Below are positions 20,584 through 29,678 of a stretch of DNA of 64,000 nucleotides, one piece after another. The notes under the pieces were generated by a model. The model saw only the letters and a program-made list of their open reading frames with translations. It made no database searches and had not been told where the DNA came from. The position numbers were made by a program, and so were the translations under genes. Source of the DNA: CALOBA01 sp942491465 (GTDB lineage Bacteria > Pseudomonadota > Gammaproteobacteria > Chromatiales > Chromatiaceae); NCBI GenBank assembly GCA_942491465.1, contig CALOBA010000028.1, forward strand, positions 1 to 64,000, read 5' to 3'. How positions within the stretch are numbered: position 1 is the stretch's first letter; each line of letters begins with the position of its first letter.

Positions 20584-21344
20584 CCGCGGATCGCCTCCAG
20601 CACCCCGTCCCAGAAGCGGATGCGGGCGCAGATGGCCTCTTCCGCCGCGGTGGCGGCCTGCTCGATGCGCTGCGGGTCGCCGGCGCAGAGGTGATCGAGC
20701 AGCTGCAGCGACAGCGGGCCGTGGAAGTCCTCGTCCAGATGGATGTGGCGGTTCAGGTAGGCGTGGAAGATCGGCGCCTGCTCGGCATCGACGCCGCTGT
20801 CGGCGAGGATGCGGCGAAACATGTCCGGGATGATGTGCTCGCGCCCGACCGCCAGGGCCGCCGCTGCGGCGTGGGGCTTGTCCTCGCGGATGAAGCAGAA
20901 GGTGGTCTCGCAGAAGTAGCGTGCCGGTACGGGTACGGTGTCGGCGTATAGGGCCGCATCCAGGCCATCGCGTTGCACCTGCTCCAAAAACCGCAGCGGC
21001 ATGCGGCCGTCGGCGCCGATCTCGTCCATGGCCCGGCAGTAGAGTTCGAAGTGGCTGCTCTCCACCGGCCCATCGCCCAGGTCCAGGCGGTCCGACTCCT
21101 CCTCCAGCACCAGCTGATTAATAAAGTAGCGCACCGACGGGTCCCCGTGGGGCATCCAGGGTGTGTCGGTGGGCGCGACCTTACCCTGTAGGTACTTGAT
21201 CAGCGACATGAAGTCCCAGACCGAGAAGATGTGGTGGGACATGAAGACCCGCAGGTCCGCAAGCTCCTGGATGGCGGCATAGATCGGGTGGGCGTTCAGC
21301 TCCTCCTGGAGGGGGCGGATGTGGGCCAGGTCGACAGTGCTCAT
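20580..21344 (-). CDS. DUF3050 protein, haem-oxygenase-like fold
   Basis: A 254-residue protein with the features of DUF3050: HPIYAAIQELADLRVFMSHH near the start, VWDFMSLIKYLQ, INQLVLEEESD, SHFELYCRAM, and HIHLDEDFHGPLSLQLL late. The conserved His/Glu residues suit a di-iron haem-oxygenase-like helical bundle (as in oxidases such as UndA or SznF), but the substrate is unknown. GAGGAG precedes the ATG. A copy of the MITE lies only 18 bp upstream of the start codon, so it must replace or carry part of the promoter region. The stop overlaps the end of ypjD by 4 bp, convergent. Confidence 0.82.
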   Translation of the reverse strand: MSTVDLAHIRPLQEELNAHPIYAAIQELADLRVFMSHHIFSVWDFMSLIKYLQGKVAPTDTPWMPHGDPSVRYFINQLVLEEESDRLDLGDGPVESSHFELYCRAMDEIGADGRMPLRFLEQVQRDGLDAALYADTVPVPARYFCETTFCFIREDKPHAAAAALAVGREHIIPDMFRRILADSGVDAEQAPIFHAYLNRHIHLDEDFHGPLSLQLLDHLCAGDPQRIEQAATAAEEAICARIRFWDGVLEAIRG

Positions 21345-21362
21345 GGGGCTCCTCGTTGCTAA

Positions 21363-21461
21363 GGGATCGGTTCAGAAACAAGTGGCGCAGACGCCCGCTC
21401 GCTGAACCTTTTGATTGGCCGTTTCGTGGTTGCGTCTGCACCACTTGTTTCTGAACCTTGA
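21363..21461 (-). mobile_element. MITE copy 1 (~98 bp palindromic element)
   Basis: The element has about 26 bp terminal inverted repeats (GGTTCAGAAACAAGTGG and its complement, with one mismatch) and is flanked by CTAA on both sides (21359-21362 and 21462-21465), which looks like a 4 bp target duplication. Its reverse complement matches the copy at 30693-30790 over its whole length with no difference seen apart from one extra terminal base. It has no coding capacity of its own and would depend on a transposase elsewhere. Confidence 0.8.
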
Positions 21462-21662
21462 CTAACGCGGCGGACACTATACGGGCCGCCATCGCCGAGC
21501 GGGAATGACAAAGGGCAGATCGAGCCGTTGGCCGCAACTTGCAACCGGCGGGCCGGTGTATGGCCGCAGGCGGTATAGTTGGGCGCCGGGGGCGCTCGGG
21601 TCCTGTCCGTGCGCATGTTCATCCATCCATTCCGACGATCAACGATCGACAAGGGGGCGCGC

Positions 21663-23015
21663 GTGCAGAGCGTTATCGACGTCATCAAGCTCATCAACGG
21701 CCAGGTCTGGGGCATACCCATGCTGGTGCTTATCCTGGGCACGGGCCTGTATCTTTCGGCGGGGCTGCGGGCGATGCCGCTGCGCCGGCTCGTCTACGGC
21801 TTCCGTATGCTCTGGCGGGGTCGCCGCGAGCAGGGCCAGGGCGACATCACGCCGTTCAACGCGTTGATGACGTCGCTGTCGGCCACCATCGGCACCGGCA
21901 ACATCGCCGGCGTGGGCACCGCGATTGCCATCGGCGGCCCCGGGGCGCTGTTTTGGATGTGGATGACGGCCCTGGTGGGCATGGCCACCAAGTATGCCGA
22001 GGCGGTGCTGGCGGTGCGCTACCGCGAGGTGGACGAGAACAACAACCACGTCGGCGGACCGATGTACTACATCCGCAACGGGCTCGGCAAGAACTGGGCC
22101 TGGCTCGCGGTGGCCTTCGCCATCTTCGGTGCGCTGGCGGGCTTCGGCATCGGTAACATGGTCCAGGCCAACTCCGTGGCCGACGCCCTGGAGTCGAAGT
22201 TCGCGGTGCCGTACTGGATGACCGGCACGGTGATGGCCATCCTGGTCGGTCTGGTGCTGATCGGCGGCATCCGTTGGATCGCGCAGGTCGCCGGCAAGCT
22301 GGTGCCGTTCATGGCCGCGGCCTATCTGCTCGGGGGGCTGATCGTGCTGGGGCTGAACATCACCGAGGTGCCGGCGGCCTTCATGACCATCGTCGAGCAG
22401 GCGTTCACCCCCACCGCCGGCGTCGGCGGCTTTGCCGGGGCCTCGGTGATGATCGCCATCCAGATGGGCGTGGCCCGCGGCATCTTCTCCAACGAGGCCG
22501 GGCTCGGCAGCGCGCCCATCGCCCATGCCGCCGCCGAGACCGATAGCCCGGTGCGCCAGGGCACCATCGCCATGCTCGGCACCTTCATCGATACCATCAT
22601 CATCTGCACCATCACCGGACTGGTGATCGTCGTCTCCGGGGCCTGGACCAGCGGCGAGACGGGTGCCTCGCTCTCCGCCATGGCCTTCGGCAACGAGCTG
22701 CCCGGCAGCGGTGCCTACGTCGTCACCCTGGGGCTGGCGATCTTTGCCTTCACCACCATCCTCGGCTGGAGCGTCTACGGCGAGCGCTGCGTCGAATATC
22801 TGTTCGGCGTGCATGCCATCATCCCGTTCCGGCTGCTGTGGGTGGCCGCCATCCCCGTCGGCGCCATGGTCAAGCTCAGCGTCGTCTGGCTGGTGGCGGA
22901 CACCCTGAACGCCATGATGGCCATCCCGAATCTGATTGCACTGCTGCTGCTCAGTCCGATCGTGTTCAAGGTGACGCGGGAATATTTCGCCGCCCGGGCC
23001 AAGTCGGCCGCCTGA
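21663..23015 (+). CDS. AGCS-family sodium:amino acid symporter
   Basis: An integral membrane carrier of about 450 residues with ten or more helices that imports alanine or glycine with Na+. The family signature is clear: SLSATIGTGNIAGVGTAIAI, then GPGALFWMWMTALVGMATKY, and later GVARGIFSNEAGLGSAPIAH. The start is taken as GTG at 21663, preceded by a GGGGG ribosome site. The frame is open to 21579 but the extra residues before VQSVIDVIKLINGQVWG do not match the family. A strong hairpin lies just past the stop. Confidence 0.9.
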   Translation: MQSVIDVIKLINGQVWGIPMLVLILGTGLYLSAGLRAMPLRRLVYGFRMLWRGRREQGQGDITPFNALMTSLSATIGTGNIAGVGTAIAIGGPGALFWMWMTALVGMATKYAEAVLAVRYREVDENNNHVGGPMYYIRNGLGKNWAWLAVAFAIFGALAGFGIGNMVQANSVADALESKFAVPYWMTGTVMAILVGLVLIGGIRWIAQVAGKLVPFMAAAYLLGGLIVLGLNITEVPAAFMTIVEQAFTPTAGVGGFAGASVMIAIQMGVARGIFSNEAGLGSAPIAHAAAETDSPVRQGTIAMLGTFIDTIIICTITGLVIVVSGAWTSGETGASLSAMAFGNELPGSGAYVVTLGLAIFAFTTILGWSVYGERCVEYLFGVHAIIPFRLLWVAAIPVGAMVKLSVVWLVADTLNAMMAIPNLIALLLLSPIVFKVTREYFAARAKSAA

Positions 23016-23045
23016 TCGATCCGGGCCCGGGATAGGTCGGCCGGG

Positions 23046-23067
23046 GTGTCGCCCTCCGGGGCGACAC
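23046..23067. terminator. Hairpin between convergent genes
   Basis: GTGTCGCCC pairs perfectly with GGGCGACAC around a 4-nt loop, in the 74 bp between the symporter and the methyltransferase stops. There is no T run on either strand, so it is at best an imperfect bidirectional terminator or a transcript-end stabiliser. Confidence 0.5.
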
Positions 23068-23089
23068 GAACGGCGTAGAACGCAGACGG

Positions 23090-24301
23090 TCAGTCCTCGT
23101 CGCCACCGGCATTGGGCAAGACCCGCAAGCACAGCGTCTTGAGATAGCCGGTCTCGGGGATGGCCGGATGGATCGGATGATCCGGGCCCTGCCCGGCGGC
23201 ATACAGCAGCTGCAGCTCCACGCCGGCCTTGCGCCCGGCCTGCTGCACGGTGCGCAGGAAGGCATCGCGGCCCATGTGGAACGAGCAGGACGAGGTGACC
23301 AGCAGGCCGCCCGGCTCCAGCAGGCCGAGGCCGAGCCGATTGAGCTGCTGATAGGCGCGGGTGCCGTCGGCCTCGTCCTTGCGGCGCTTGATGAAGGCGG
23401 GCGGGTCGAGGATGACCAGATCGAAACGCTGACCCTCGTCGCGCAGCCCGCGCAGGGCATCGAAGGCGTCGCCGTGCAGGCCGCTGACCCGCCCGTCGAG
23501 CCCGTTGCGCTCGGCGTTGGCGCCGACCTGCTCCAGTGCGTCGGCAGAGCTGTCGACGCAGACCACCTCGTCGGCGCCGGCCGCGGCGGCCTGCAGCCCC
23601 CAGCCGCCGAGGTAGCAGCAGACGTCCAGCACCCGACGCGCCGGACCGAGCCGGTGCAGGGCGAGCCGATTCTCGGCCTGGTCGAAGAACCAGCCGGTCT
23701 TCTGCCCGCTGCCGGGACGGACCGCCAGCTGCAGCTCGCCCTCGGGCAGCAGCAGGCTGCCCGGGTCATCGCCGAGGACCCACTCGATGCCCTGGTCCAG
23801 GCCCTCCAGCGCGCGGATCGGGGTATCGTTGCGCAGCACGATCCGTGTCGGGCGCAGGATCTGCTCCAGCGCGGCCAGCAGCTCGCCGCGCTCGCGCTCC
23901 ATGCCGGCGGTGGTGATCTGCACCGCCAGCAGGTCGTCGTAACGGTCGACCACCAGGCCCGGCAGGCCGTCGGCCTCGCCGTGGATCAGCCGGTAGAACG
24001 GTCGCCGGTAGAGCCGTTCACGCAGGTCGAGGGCGGCGCGGATGCGCTCGGTGAGCAGCGAGGCGCTTAGGGGCCGACCGCGGCGGCGGCTGACGAGCCG
24101 GGCGCAGATCAGCGAATGCGGATTCACATAGCCGTGGCCGAGCCAGCGGCCATGCTGGGCGATGATCTCCACCGGCTGTCCCGGCTGTAGGGGCTTGAGC
24201 GGGGTCGCCGCGGTATCCACTTCGTTGCTGTAGATCCAGCAATGGCCGGCGAGCAGACGGCGCTCCTGGTCTTTCTTCAGTCTCAGCGGGGTGGGCGTCA
24301 T
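23090..24301 (-). CDS. Class I rRNA (cytosine-C5) methyltransferase, RlmI-like
   Basis: A 403-residue SAM-dependent methyltransferase. The N-terminal PUA domain covers about residues 1-85 (RRLLAGHCWIYSNEVDTA), followed by an EEHUD-type middle part (HGEADGLPGLVVDRY). The Rossmann domain has VLDVCCYLGGWGLQAAAAGA near 225-245, CVDSSADAL, and the catalytic motif LDPPAFIKRRKDE near 300; SSCSFHM holds a further cysteine. RlmI modifies a cytosine of 23S rRNA. The start at 24301 has CCAGGAGAAG upstream; the frame is open further but has no family match. It is divergent from the thioredoxin-domain gene with 83 bp between starts. Confidence 0.85.
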   Translation of the reverse strand: MTPTPLRLKKDQERRLLAGHCWIYSNEVDTAATPLKPLQPGQPVEIIAQHGRWLGHGYVNPHSLICARLVSRRRGRPLSASLLTERIRAALDLRERLYRRPFYRLIHGEADGLPGLVVDRYDDLLAVQITTAGMERERGELLAALEQILRPTRIVLRNDTPIRALEGLDQGIEWVLGDDPGSLLLPEGELQLAVRPGSGQKTGWFFDQAENRLALHRLGPARRVLDVCCYLGGWGLQAAAAGADEVVCVDSSADALEQVGANAERNGLDGRVSGLHGDAFDALRGLRDEGQRFDLVILDPPAFIKRRKDEADGTRAYQQLNRLGLGLLEPGGLLVTSSCSFHMGRDAFLRTVQQAGRKAGVELQLLYAAGQGPDHPIHPAIPETGYLKTLCLRVLPNAGGDED

Positions 24302-24384
24302 GGTCTTCTCCTGGCAGGCTCGTGGTTGGTGCAAGCGTACCCGAACGGCCGTCCCGCCTTCAGTCTTTCTCAGCGGAGCCGACG

Positions 24385-26445
24385 ATGAACAGCAGCAGCC
24401 CGACGGCCAATCGGCTCGCCGACGCCACCAGCCCCTATCTGCAACAGCACGCAAGCAACCCGGTGGACTGGTGGCCCTGGTGCCATGAGGCCCTGGCGCT
24501 TGCCCGGCGGGAGGATCGGCCGATCCTGCTCTCCATCGGTTATTCGGCCTGCCACTGGTGCCACGTGATGGCCCACGAGTCGTTCGAGGACCCGGACACC
24601 GCCGAGGTCATGAACCGACTGTTCGTCAACATCAAGGTCGATCGCGAGGAGCGCCCCGATCTGGACAAGATCTACCAGAGCGCCCACCAGCTCCTCGCCC
24701 GCCGTCCCGGCGGCTGGCCGCTGACCCTGTTTCTGACCCCGGACGGCCACGAGCCCTACTTCGCCGGGACCTATTTCCCCCGCGAGCCCCGCCACGGGCT
24801 GCCGGCGTTCCGGGATCTGCTCGTGGGCATCGCGGGCGCCTACCGCGACCAGCATGAGGCGATCCGCGAGCAGGGCAGCGCCCTGCGCGAGGCCATGGCC
24901 GAGCTGGAGCCGGCGGCGGATGGGACAATCCCCGAGATCGGCGTCTTCGACGCCGCCCGCCGGCAGCTCGCGGCCAGTTTCGACGCCGAGCATGGCGGCT
25001 TCGGCCGGGCGCCGAAGTTCCCCCACCCGACCAATCTGGAGCTTTTGCTGCGCCATCACGCCCGTACCCAGGCCGCCGGCAGCCCCGATGAGCAGGCCTT
25101 GGGGATGGTCCGCCATACCCTGGAGCGTATGGTGCGCGGCGGCGTCAACGACCAGCTCGCCGGCGGCTTCTGCCGCTACTCCACCGATGATCAGTGGATG
25201 ATCCCCCACTTCGAGAAGATGCTCTACGACAACGGCCCGCTGCTGGCGCTGTGCTGCGACCTCTGGCAGCTGACCGATGATCCCCTGTTCCGCGACGCCG
25301 CCGCGGCGACGGCGGACTGGGTGATGGCCGAGATGCAGTCGCCCGAGGGCGGCTACTATTCCAGCCTGGACGCCGACAGCGAGGGTGAGGAGGGGCGCTT
25401 CTACGTCTGGGATCCGGCCCGGGTCGCCGCGCTGTTGGACGCGCGCGAGTATCGCATCGTCGCCGCCGTCTACGGCCTCGATCGCCCGCCGAACTTCGAG
25501 GGGCGCTGGCACCTGCATGGCTATCGCACCCCGGCCGAGGTCGCCGCCGAGCTGGCGCTGGCGCCCGCCGACGCCGAGGCCCTGCTCGCCGGCGCCCGCG
25601 CCAAACTCCTCGCCGAGCGTGCCCGGCGCATCCGCCCCGACCGGGACGAGAAGGTGCTGACGGCCTGGAACGCGCTAATGATCAAGGGCATGGCCCGCGC
25701 CGCGAGGGTGCTGGAGCGTCCCGATCTGCTCGCCAGCGCCGAGCGGGCCGTCGACTTCATCCGCGCCACGCTTTGGACCGACGCCGGCCTGCTGGCCACC
25801 TGCCGGGACGGCAAGGCGCGGCTGCCGGCCTACCTGGACGACCATGCCCTGTTGCTCGATGCGCTGCTGGAGCTGTTGCAGACGCGTTGGCGCCGGGCCG
25901 ACCTGGACTGGGCCGTCGTGCTGGCCGACACGTTGATCGATCGGTTTCAAGACCCGGACCAGGGCGGCTTCTTCTTCACCGCCCACGATCACGAGCCGTT
26001 GCTGCATCGCCCCAAACCGCTGGCCGACGAGGCCATGCCCGCCGGCAACGGCGTGGCCGCCTTTGCGCTGCAGCGTCTCGGCCACCTGCTCGGCGAGCCG
26101 CGCTGGCTCGACGCCGCCGCCGGCACGCTGCGGCTGGCCGGCGCCTCCATCGAGCGCCTGCCCTATGCCCACGCCGGCCTGCTGGCGGCCCTGGACGAGT
26201 ATCTGGCGCCCGGGGAGCAGATCGTCATCCGCGCCGACGAGCCCGAGCTAAGCGCCTGGGCAGGCGCAGCCCAACGGGCATTCGACCCCCGGCGGCTGGT
26301 GTTGGCGATTCCGTCCGCCGAGGCCGACCTGCCCGGCGCCCTGGCCGCAATGGTCGCCGGCGACGGGCCGCTGGCCTATCGTTGCCGCGGGACGCATTGC
26401 GAGCCGCCGGTCAGGTCGCTGGACGCGCTTGCGCTCGGTGCTTGA
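24385..26445 (+). CDS. YyaL-type thioredoxin-domain protein (DUF255)
   Basis: A 686-residue protein. The N-terminal thioredoxin-like domain (residues 1-165) has the family start NRLADATSPYLQQHASNPVD and the active-site-like SIGYSACHWCHVMAHESFED. The rest is an (alpha/alpha)6 barrel resembling N-acyl-glucosamine epimerases, with GGGVN-type turn MVRGGVNDQLAGGF, YSTDDQWMIPHFEKMLYDN and YYSSLDADSEGEEG. Homologues include mammalian SPATA20; the biochemical role is unknown. The ATG at 24385 precedes the first conserved block. The stop overlaps the start of the next gene (TGATG), suggesting coupling. Confidence 0.88.
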   Translation: MNSSSPTANRLADATSPYLQQHASNPVDWWPWCHEALALARREDRPILLSIGYSACHWCHVMAHESFEDPDTAEVMNRLFVNIKVDREERPDLDKIYQSAHQLLARRPGGWPLTLFLTPDGHEPYFAGTYFPREPRHGLPAFRDLLVGIAGAYRDQHEAIREQGSALREAMAELEPAADGTIPEIGVFDAARRQLAASFDAEHGGFGRAPKFPHPTNLELLLRHHARTQAAGSPDEQALGMVRHTLERMVRGGVNDQLAGGFCRYSTDDQWMIPHFEKMLYDNGPLLALCCDLWQLTDDPLFRDAAAATADWVMAEMQSPEGGYYSSLDADSEGEEGRFYVWDPARVAALLDAREYRIVAAVYGLDRPPNFEGRWHLHGYRTPAEVAAELALAPADAEALLAGARAKLLAERARRIRPDRDEKVLTAWNALMIKGMARAARVLERPDLLASAERAVDFIRATLWTDAGLLATCRDGKARLPAYLDDHALLLDALLELLQTRWRRADLDWAVVLADTLIDRFQDPDQGGFFFTAHDHEPLLHRPKPLADEAMPAGNGVAAFALQRLGHLLGEPRWLDAAAGTLRLAGASIERLPYAHAGLLAALDEYLAPGEQIVIRADEPELSAWAGAAQRAFDPRRLVLAIPSAEADLPGALAAMVAGDGPLAYRCRGTHCEPPVRSLDALALGA

Positions 26446-26903
26446 TGGCGCCGCCCTCCACCCGGCCCCTGGTGATCCGCCCGCGAGCATCGCGCCGACT
26501 GCTGCTGTGGCTGGTGGCGGTCCACGCTGCCGCCACCGGCTGCGCCCTGCCGCTGCCGCTGCCCGCCGGTGGTGGGGCGCTGCTCGTAATCGCCATCGGC
26601 CTCAGTCTCGGCTGGCAGCTATGGGTGCGCATCTTCGCGCTTGCGCCCTGGTCTATCCGCGCCGCGGTCTGGTCCGAGCGGGGCTGGGTGCTGGAACTCG
26701 GTGACGGGCGCGTGAGGTCCGCCCGATTGGGCGACGACACCTGGGTCGGCCAGGATCTGGTGGTGCTCAGGTTTCGCGATCGCCGCCGTTCGCGGGTACT
26801 GGCGGTGAGCGCCGATGCGGTGGAGGCAGATCTGCTGCGCCGGCTGCGTGCCCGGCTGCGGCTGATCGGCGCCGAGGCGCCCGGGCCCGCTACGGCGAGC
26901 TGA
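26445..26903 (+). CDS. YgfX/CptA-like membrane protein
   Basis: A 152-residue protein with two N-terminal membrane helices (LLLWLVAVHAAATGCALPLP and GALLVIAIGLSLGWQLWVRI) and a small soluble C-terminal domain (WSERGWVLELGDGRVRSARL, WVGQDLVVLRFRDRRRSRVL, ending LLRRLRARLRL). This layout matches the YgfX family, described in E. coli as a toxin-like partner of SdhE that affects FtsZ/MreB. No sdhE gene is visible nearby. The ATG overlaps the stop of the preceding gene. Family assignment is by layout and motif memory. Confidence 0.65.
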   Translation: MAPPSTRPLVIRPRASRRLLLWLVAVHAAATGCALPLPLPAGGGALLVIAIGLSLGWQLWVRIFALAPWSIRAAVWSERGWVLELGDGRVRSARLGDDTWVGQDLVVLRFRDRRRSRVLAVSADAVEADLLRRLRARLRLIGAEAPGPATAS

Positions 26904-26958
26904 ATGCGGCAGCGTTGAGCCCCGGATGGTTGGAACTCCTAGTGGTTGCCGACGCGGG

Positions 26959-29382
26959 TCACCCCCTCCGTGCCGGCGCTCCGGACATGCTCGGGTTGCT
27001 GCGGCGTTCGGGCAGGAGCAGCAGCAAGCCGATGATCGCGAAGCCGAATAGCGTGATCCCATTGTTCACCACGCGCAGTGTGCTCAACACGGGTTCGATG
27101 ACATAGTGATTATCACCCGTCGATACGGGCAGGACGATGAGGCTGAATGGGCTCTGCAGCGGCCGGACCTCCTGGCCGTTGTGCAGTACCCTAAACGCCG
27201 GATACCAGGGATGGGCGATCTGGACCCAGCCGGGGGCCGTGCTCGACAGTGTTAGGGTGATGAGCTGGTCTTCGACGCGATAGTCCCTGAGCGCGAACGA
27301 CACATCTACGTCGCCCTCGCCCTCGCCCTCCGCGGACGCGGTGGGCAGGGCATCGCGCACGAGCAGCGTGCCCGCTCGCCGTTGCTCCGGCTCATAGTGC
27401 ATGCGCGATAGGACCTCCGATGCAAAGGTCTGCACCGCATCGCATCGGGCCTCGTTGGCCCACAACATCGGTCGGTCGGGGAAGTCGCGGTCGTGCAGGG
27501 TCGCCAAGCGCGTGGAGAAGACGATCGGTGCGGCATCGGCAATCGAAAGCACCGGGCCGAGGTGGTCGAGGGCGCGCGTCCCCGGGATATTTGCGGGTAA
27601 TCCCATGCCGCGCTGATCATCCGCGATGATCGCGGCCACATTGAACATGGCCAAGAGCCGCTGCGCATCCTGTCCCAGCCGCCGCGGCTGTTGGAGGTCG
27701 CGTTGTGCCAGCATGGCCGCGGCAACCAGATAGTTGTGCACCGGTGTCGCGCCATGATTGTGCGGGCCGCCGAGTGTCGCAACCGCGCCCATCGCAATGA
27801 CCGAGCCGCTGGGGCCGGCATCCATGCTCACCTCGCCGGAGTCGCCGACGGATGCGAGCAGCACGCGGCTGTTGGGATAACGCTCTGTGATCGCCTGTGC
27901 CGCCGCCTCCAAGTAGCCCTTGTCGGTGCGCGCCAGCGGTTGGATGGCGATGATGCCCAAGTCCAGCATCAAAAGGGTGAGGATCAAGGCCGGCGCATGT
28001 CGTGACCAGCGCTGCGCCAGGCATTCGGCCCCCATCGCCGCCAACGGGGCGAGAAAGAGGACCGTGAAGACAATGTCGCGGGCCAACAGCCCGCGTAGGA
28101 TCAGCGACAACAGAAATAAGGCCAGGAACACCATGATCAGGCTGCGGTGGGGCCTGCATGCCTTTGTGCTCGAAACGCCCACGGCGGCAATGGCCAAGGC
28201 CAGGGCGCTATAGCCGAGGTACGCCGCGGAATCGGCCCCGAACGTTGTCCTTGAGGCGCCCCAGGTCAGAAGCCAGCCCAAATACTGGAGGTCGGGCAAC
28301 ACCAACCGCGGCAGCTCCGCACCGGCGGAGGCAACTACCCAGTCGGTTTCGGCCAAAAACGGCAGTACCACCGAAATGCTGGTGACGAGGCCAAGCCCGG
28401 CCGCTAGGGCGATCAGCCCTAATGTTGCAAAGCCGCGGCGGAAGATCGCCCAGCGCAGCACGGTATAGATCGTCAGGTAGAGGCCGCCGACAAATCCGTG
28501 CGCTTGGTGGCTGAGCATCAGCAGCGCAACGAACAGCGCGAGGAGTCCGAGGTCTCGGCGACTTACGGTCTTGTGGGAGATGATGCGCTCGATCGACCAA
28601 AGCGTGAATGGCAGGAACGCCATGACCAGCGCGGTCGGCAAGACGCCTTGGTAGAGCAGCAGATGCCCATGACCCCAAGAGCCGATGTACACGAAGGCGC
28701 CGACAAGCGCGCCAAAGCCGCCGACGCTGCAGGATCTGAGCCAATAGAACAGGCCGATCGCCCCGCCCAGGTTGGCCGCAAGGAGGACGATCTTGGGCGT
28801 CCAGGATGCATCGGGCCATAGCGAAAACAGGGTGCCCGTCAACCAGATGAATAGGGGTGCGTAGAACTGCCCGAGGGGCACCCCCAGGTAAAAATCGTTG
28901 TCCCAGATCGGTATCTCGCCGTTGGCCAAGGTCATGCCGAAATGGACCGCGCGCACGATGTGTGAGGTCGTATCGCCGCCGAGCAGGTAGCCCGGATAAA
29001 GAAACGCCTGCGATATCCAGATCAAGCCGGAGCCTAGGATGACCCGAAATGGCCAGTGATTCGTCTCGGTTAGCGCCCGACTCAATGCAGCGTAGCGGAT
29101 CTCCGCGCGCAAAAGGACCGCAACCAAGACGCCGAGCAAGGTTCCGAACACCCCGATCATCGGCAGATGGCGCAGCAAGCCATCGATGATGATGGTCGCA
29201 AGCGGAAGGCCGTCCCTAATCCCCTCGATCAATGCATACTTCATCTCGTCGCCGACGGTCAGCAGCAGGACCAAGGCGGCAAGCTGTGCGGCGGCAAACA
29301 TCAAGGCTGCCCCAGCTGCGGATTGAGTCAGCCAGGACCCGGAACCAGCGGATGTCGATGGGACGTCAGTAGATGCGCACAT
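26959..29382 (-). CDS. Large polytopic membrane protein (PTPS-related/YfhO-like)
   Basis: An 807-residue protein with about 12-14 membrane helices in the first 520 residues and a periplasmic-type C-terminal domain ending in a further helix (LRVVNNGITLFGFAIIGLLL). The loop YLLGGDTTSHIVRAVHFGMT and EIPIWDNDFYLGVPLGQFYA resembles the catalytic loop of membrane glycosyltransferase-like proteins annotated as 6-pyruvoyl-tetrahydropterin-synthase-related or YfhO. It may add sugars from lipid carriers, which would suit the galE and glycosyltransferase genes beside it. No function is proven. A 13 bp stem hairpin lies 20 bp upstream of its ATG. Confidence 0.65.
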   Translation of the reverse strand: MCASTDVPSTSAGSGSWLTQSAAGAALMFAAAQLAALVLLLTVGDEMKYALIEGIRDGLPLATIIIDGLLRHLPMIGVFGTLLGVLVAVLLRAEIRYAALSRALTETNHWPFRVILGSGLIWISQAFLYPGYLLGGDTTSHIVRAVHFGMTLANGEIPIWDNDFYLGVPLGQFYAPLFIWLTGTLFSLWPDASWTPKIVLLAANLGGAIGLFYWLRSCSVGGFGALVGAFVYIGSWGHGHLLLYQGVLPTALVMAFLPFTLWSIERIISHKTVSRRDLGLLALFVALLMLSHQAHGFVGGLYLTIYTVLRWAIFRRGFATLGLIALAAGLGLVTSISVVLPFLAETDWVVASAGAELPRLVLPDLQYLGWLLTWGASRTTFGADSAAYLGYSALALAIAAVGVSSTKACRPHRSLIMVFLALFLLSLILRGLLARDIVFTVLFLAPLAAMGAECLAQRWSRHAPALILTLLMLDLGIIAIQPLARTDKGYLEAAAQAITERYPNSRVLLASVGDSGEVSMDAGPSGSVIAMGAVATLGGPHNHGATPVHNYLVAAAMLAQRDLQQPRRLGQDAQRLLAMFNVAAIIADDQRGMGLPANIPGTRALDHLGPVLSIADAAPIVFSTRLATLHDRDFPDRPMLWANEARCDAVQTFASEVLSRMHYEPEQRRAGTLLVRDALPTASAEGEGEGDVDVSFALRDYRVEDQLITLTLSSTAPGWVQIAHPWYPAFRVLHNGQEVRPLQSPFSLIVLPVSTGDNHYVIEPVLSTLRVVNNGITLFGFAIIGLLLLLPERRSNPSMSGAPARRG

Positions 29383-29401
29383 TATTTATTTCGCTTTGCG
29401 A

Positions 29402-29432
29402 GCTGAAAAATGCCAGGACGGCATTTTTCAGC
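29402..29432. promoter_or_regulatory. Perfect 13 bp stem hairpin upstream of the membrane protein gene
   Basis: GCTGAAAAATGCC (29402-29414) pairs exactly with GGCATTTTTCAGC (29420-29432) across a 5-nt loop. It stands 20 bp before the ATG of the minus-strand gene at 29382, in a 296 bp divergent gap with galE. The A/T tracts make each arm a weak terminator-like T run on either strand, so an attenuator, an operator dyad or a small mobile remnant are all possible. Confidence 0.5.
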
Positions 29433-29678
29433 ATCTCCACAGGTCTTGCCTGCTGCCGGCATGGTACCCGACAGCCAGGGGACGGGCGCAACTGTCGACA
29501 TCTCGTGGCATTCCGGGCCGCCTGATCTGTTTGTCGCTGCGGTTCGTAGTCTGCTGCGCTAGACTGTCGGCCAACCTTCCGCTGGCCAATGGGTCTCCTC
29601 AATGATCGATCTGTTCGCTGCCGATAATCGGCATCCCCCATCGTCCGTCCGTTCGCCGAGCTTCGAGCGGTCGCTGAC

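Noticed and set aside
21639..23132. 497-codon minus-strand frame opposite the symporter
   Set aside because: His/Gly/Asp-rich shadow; the plus strand encodes the AGCS signature helices.
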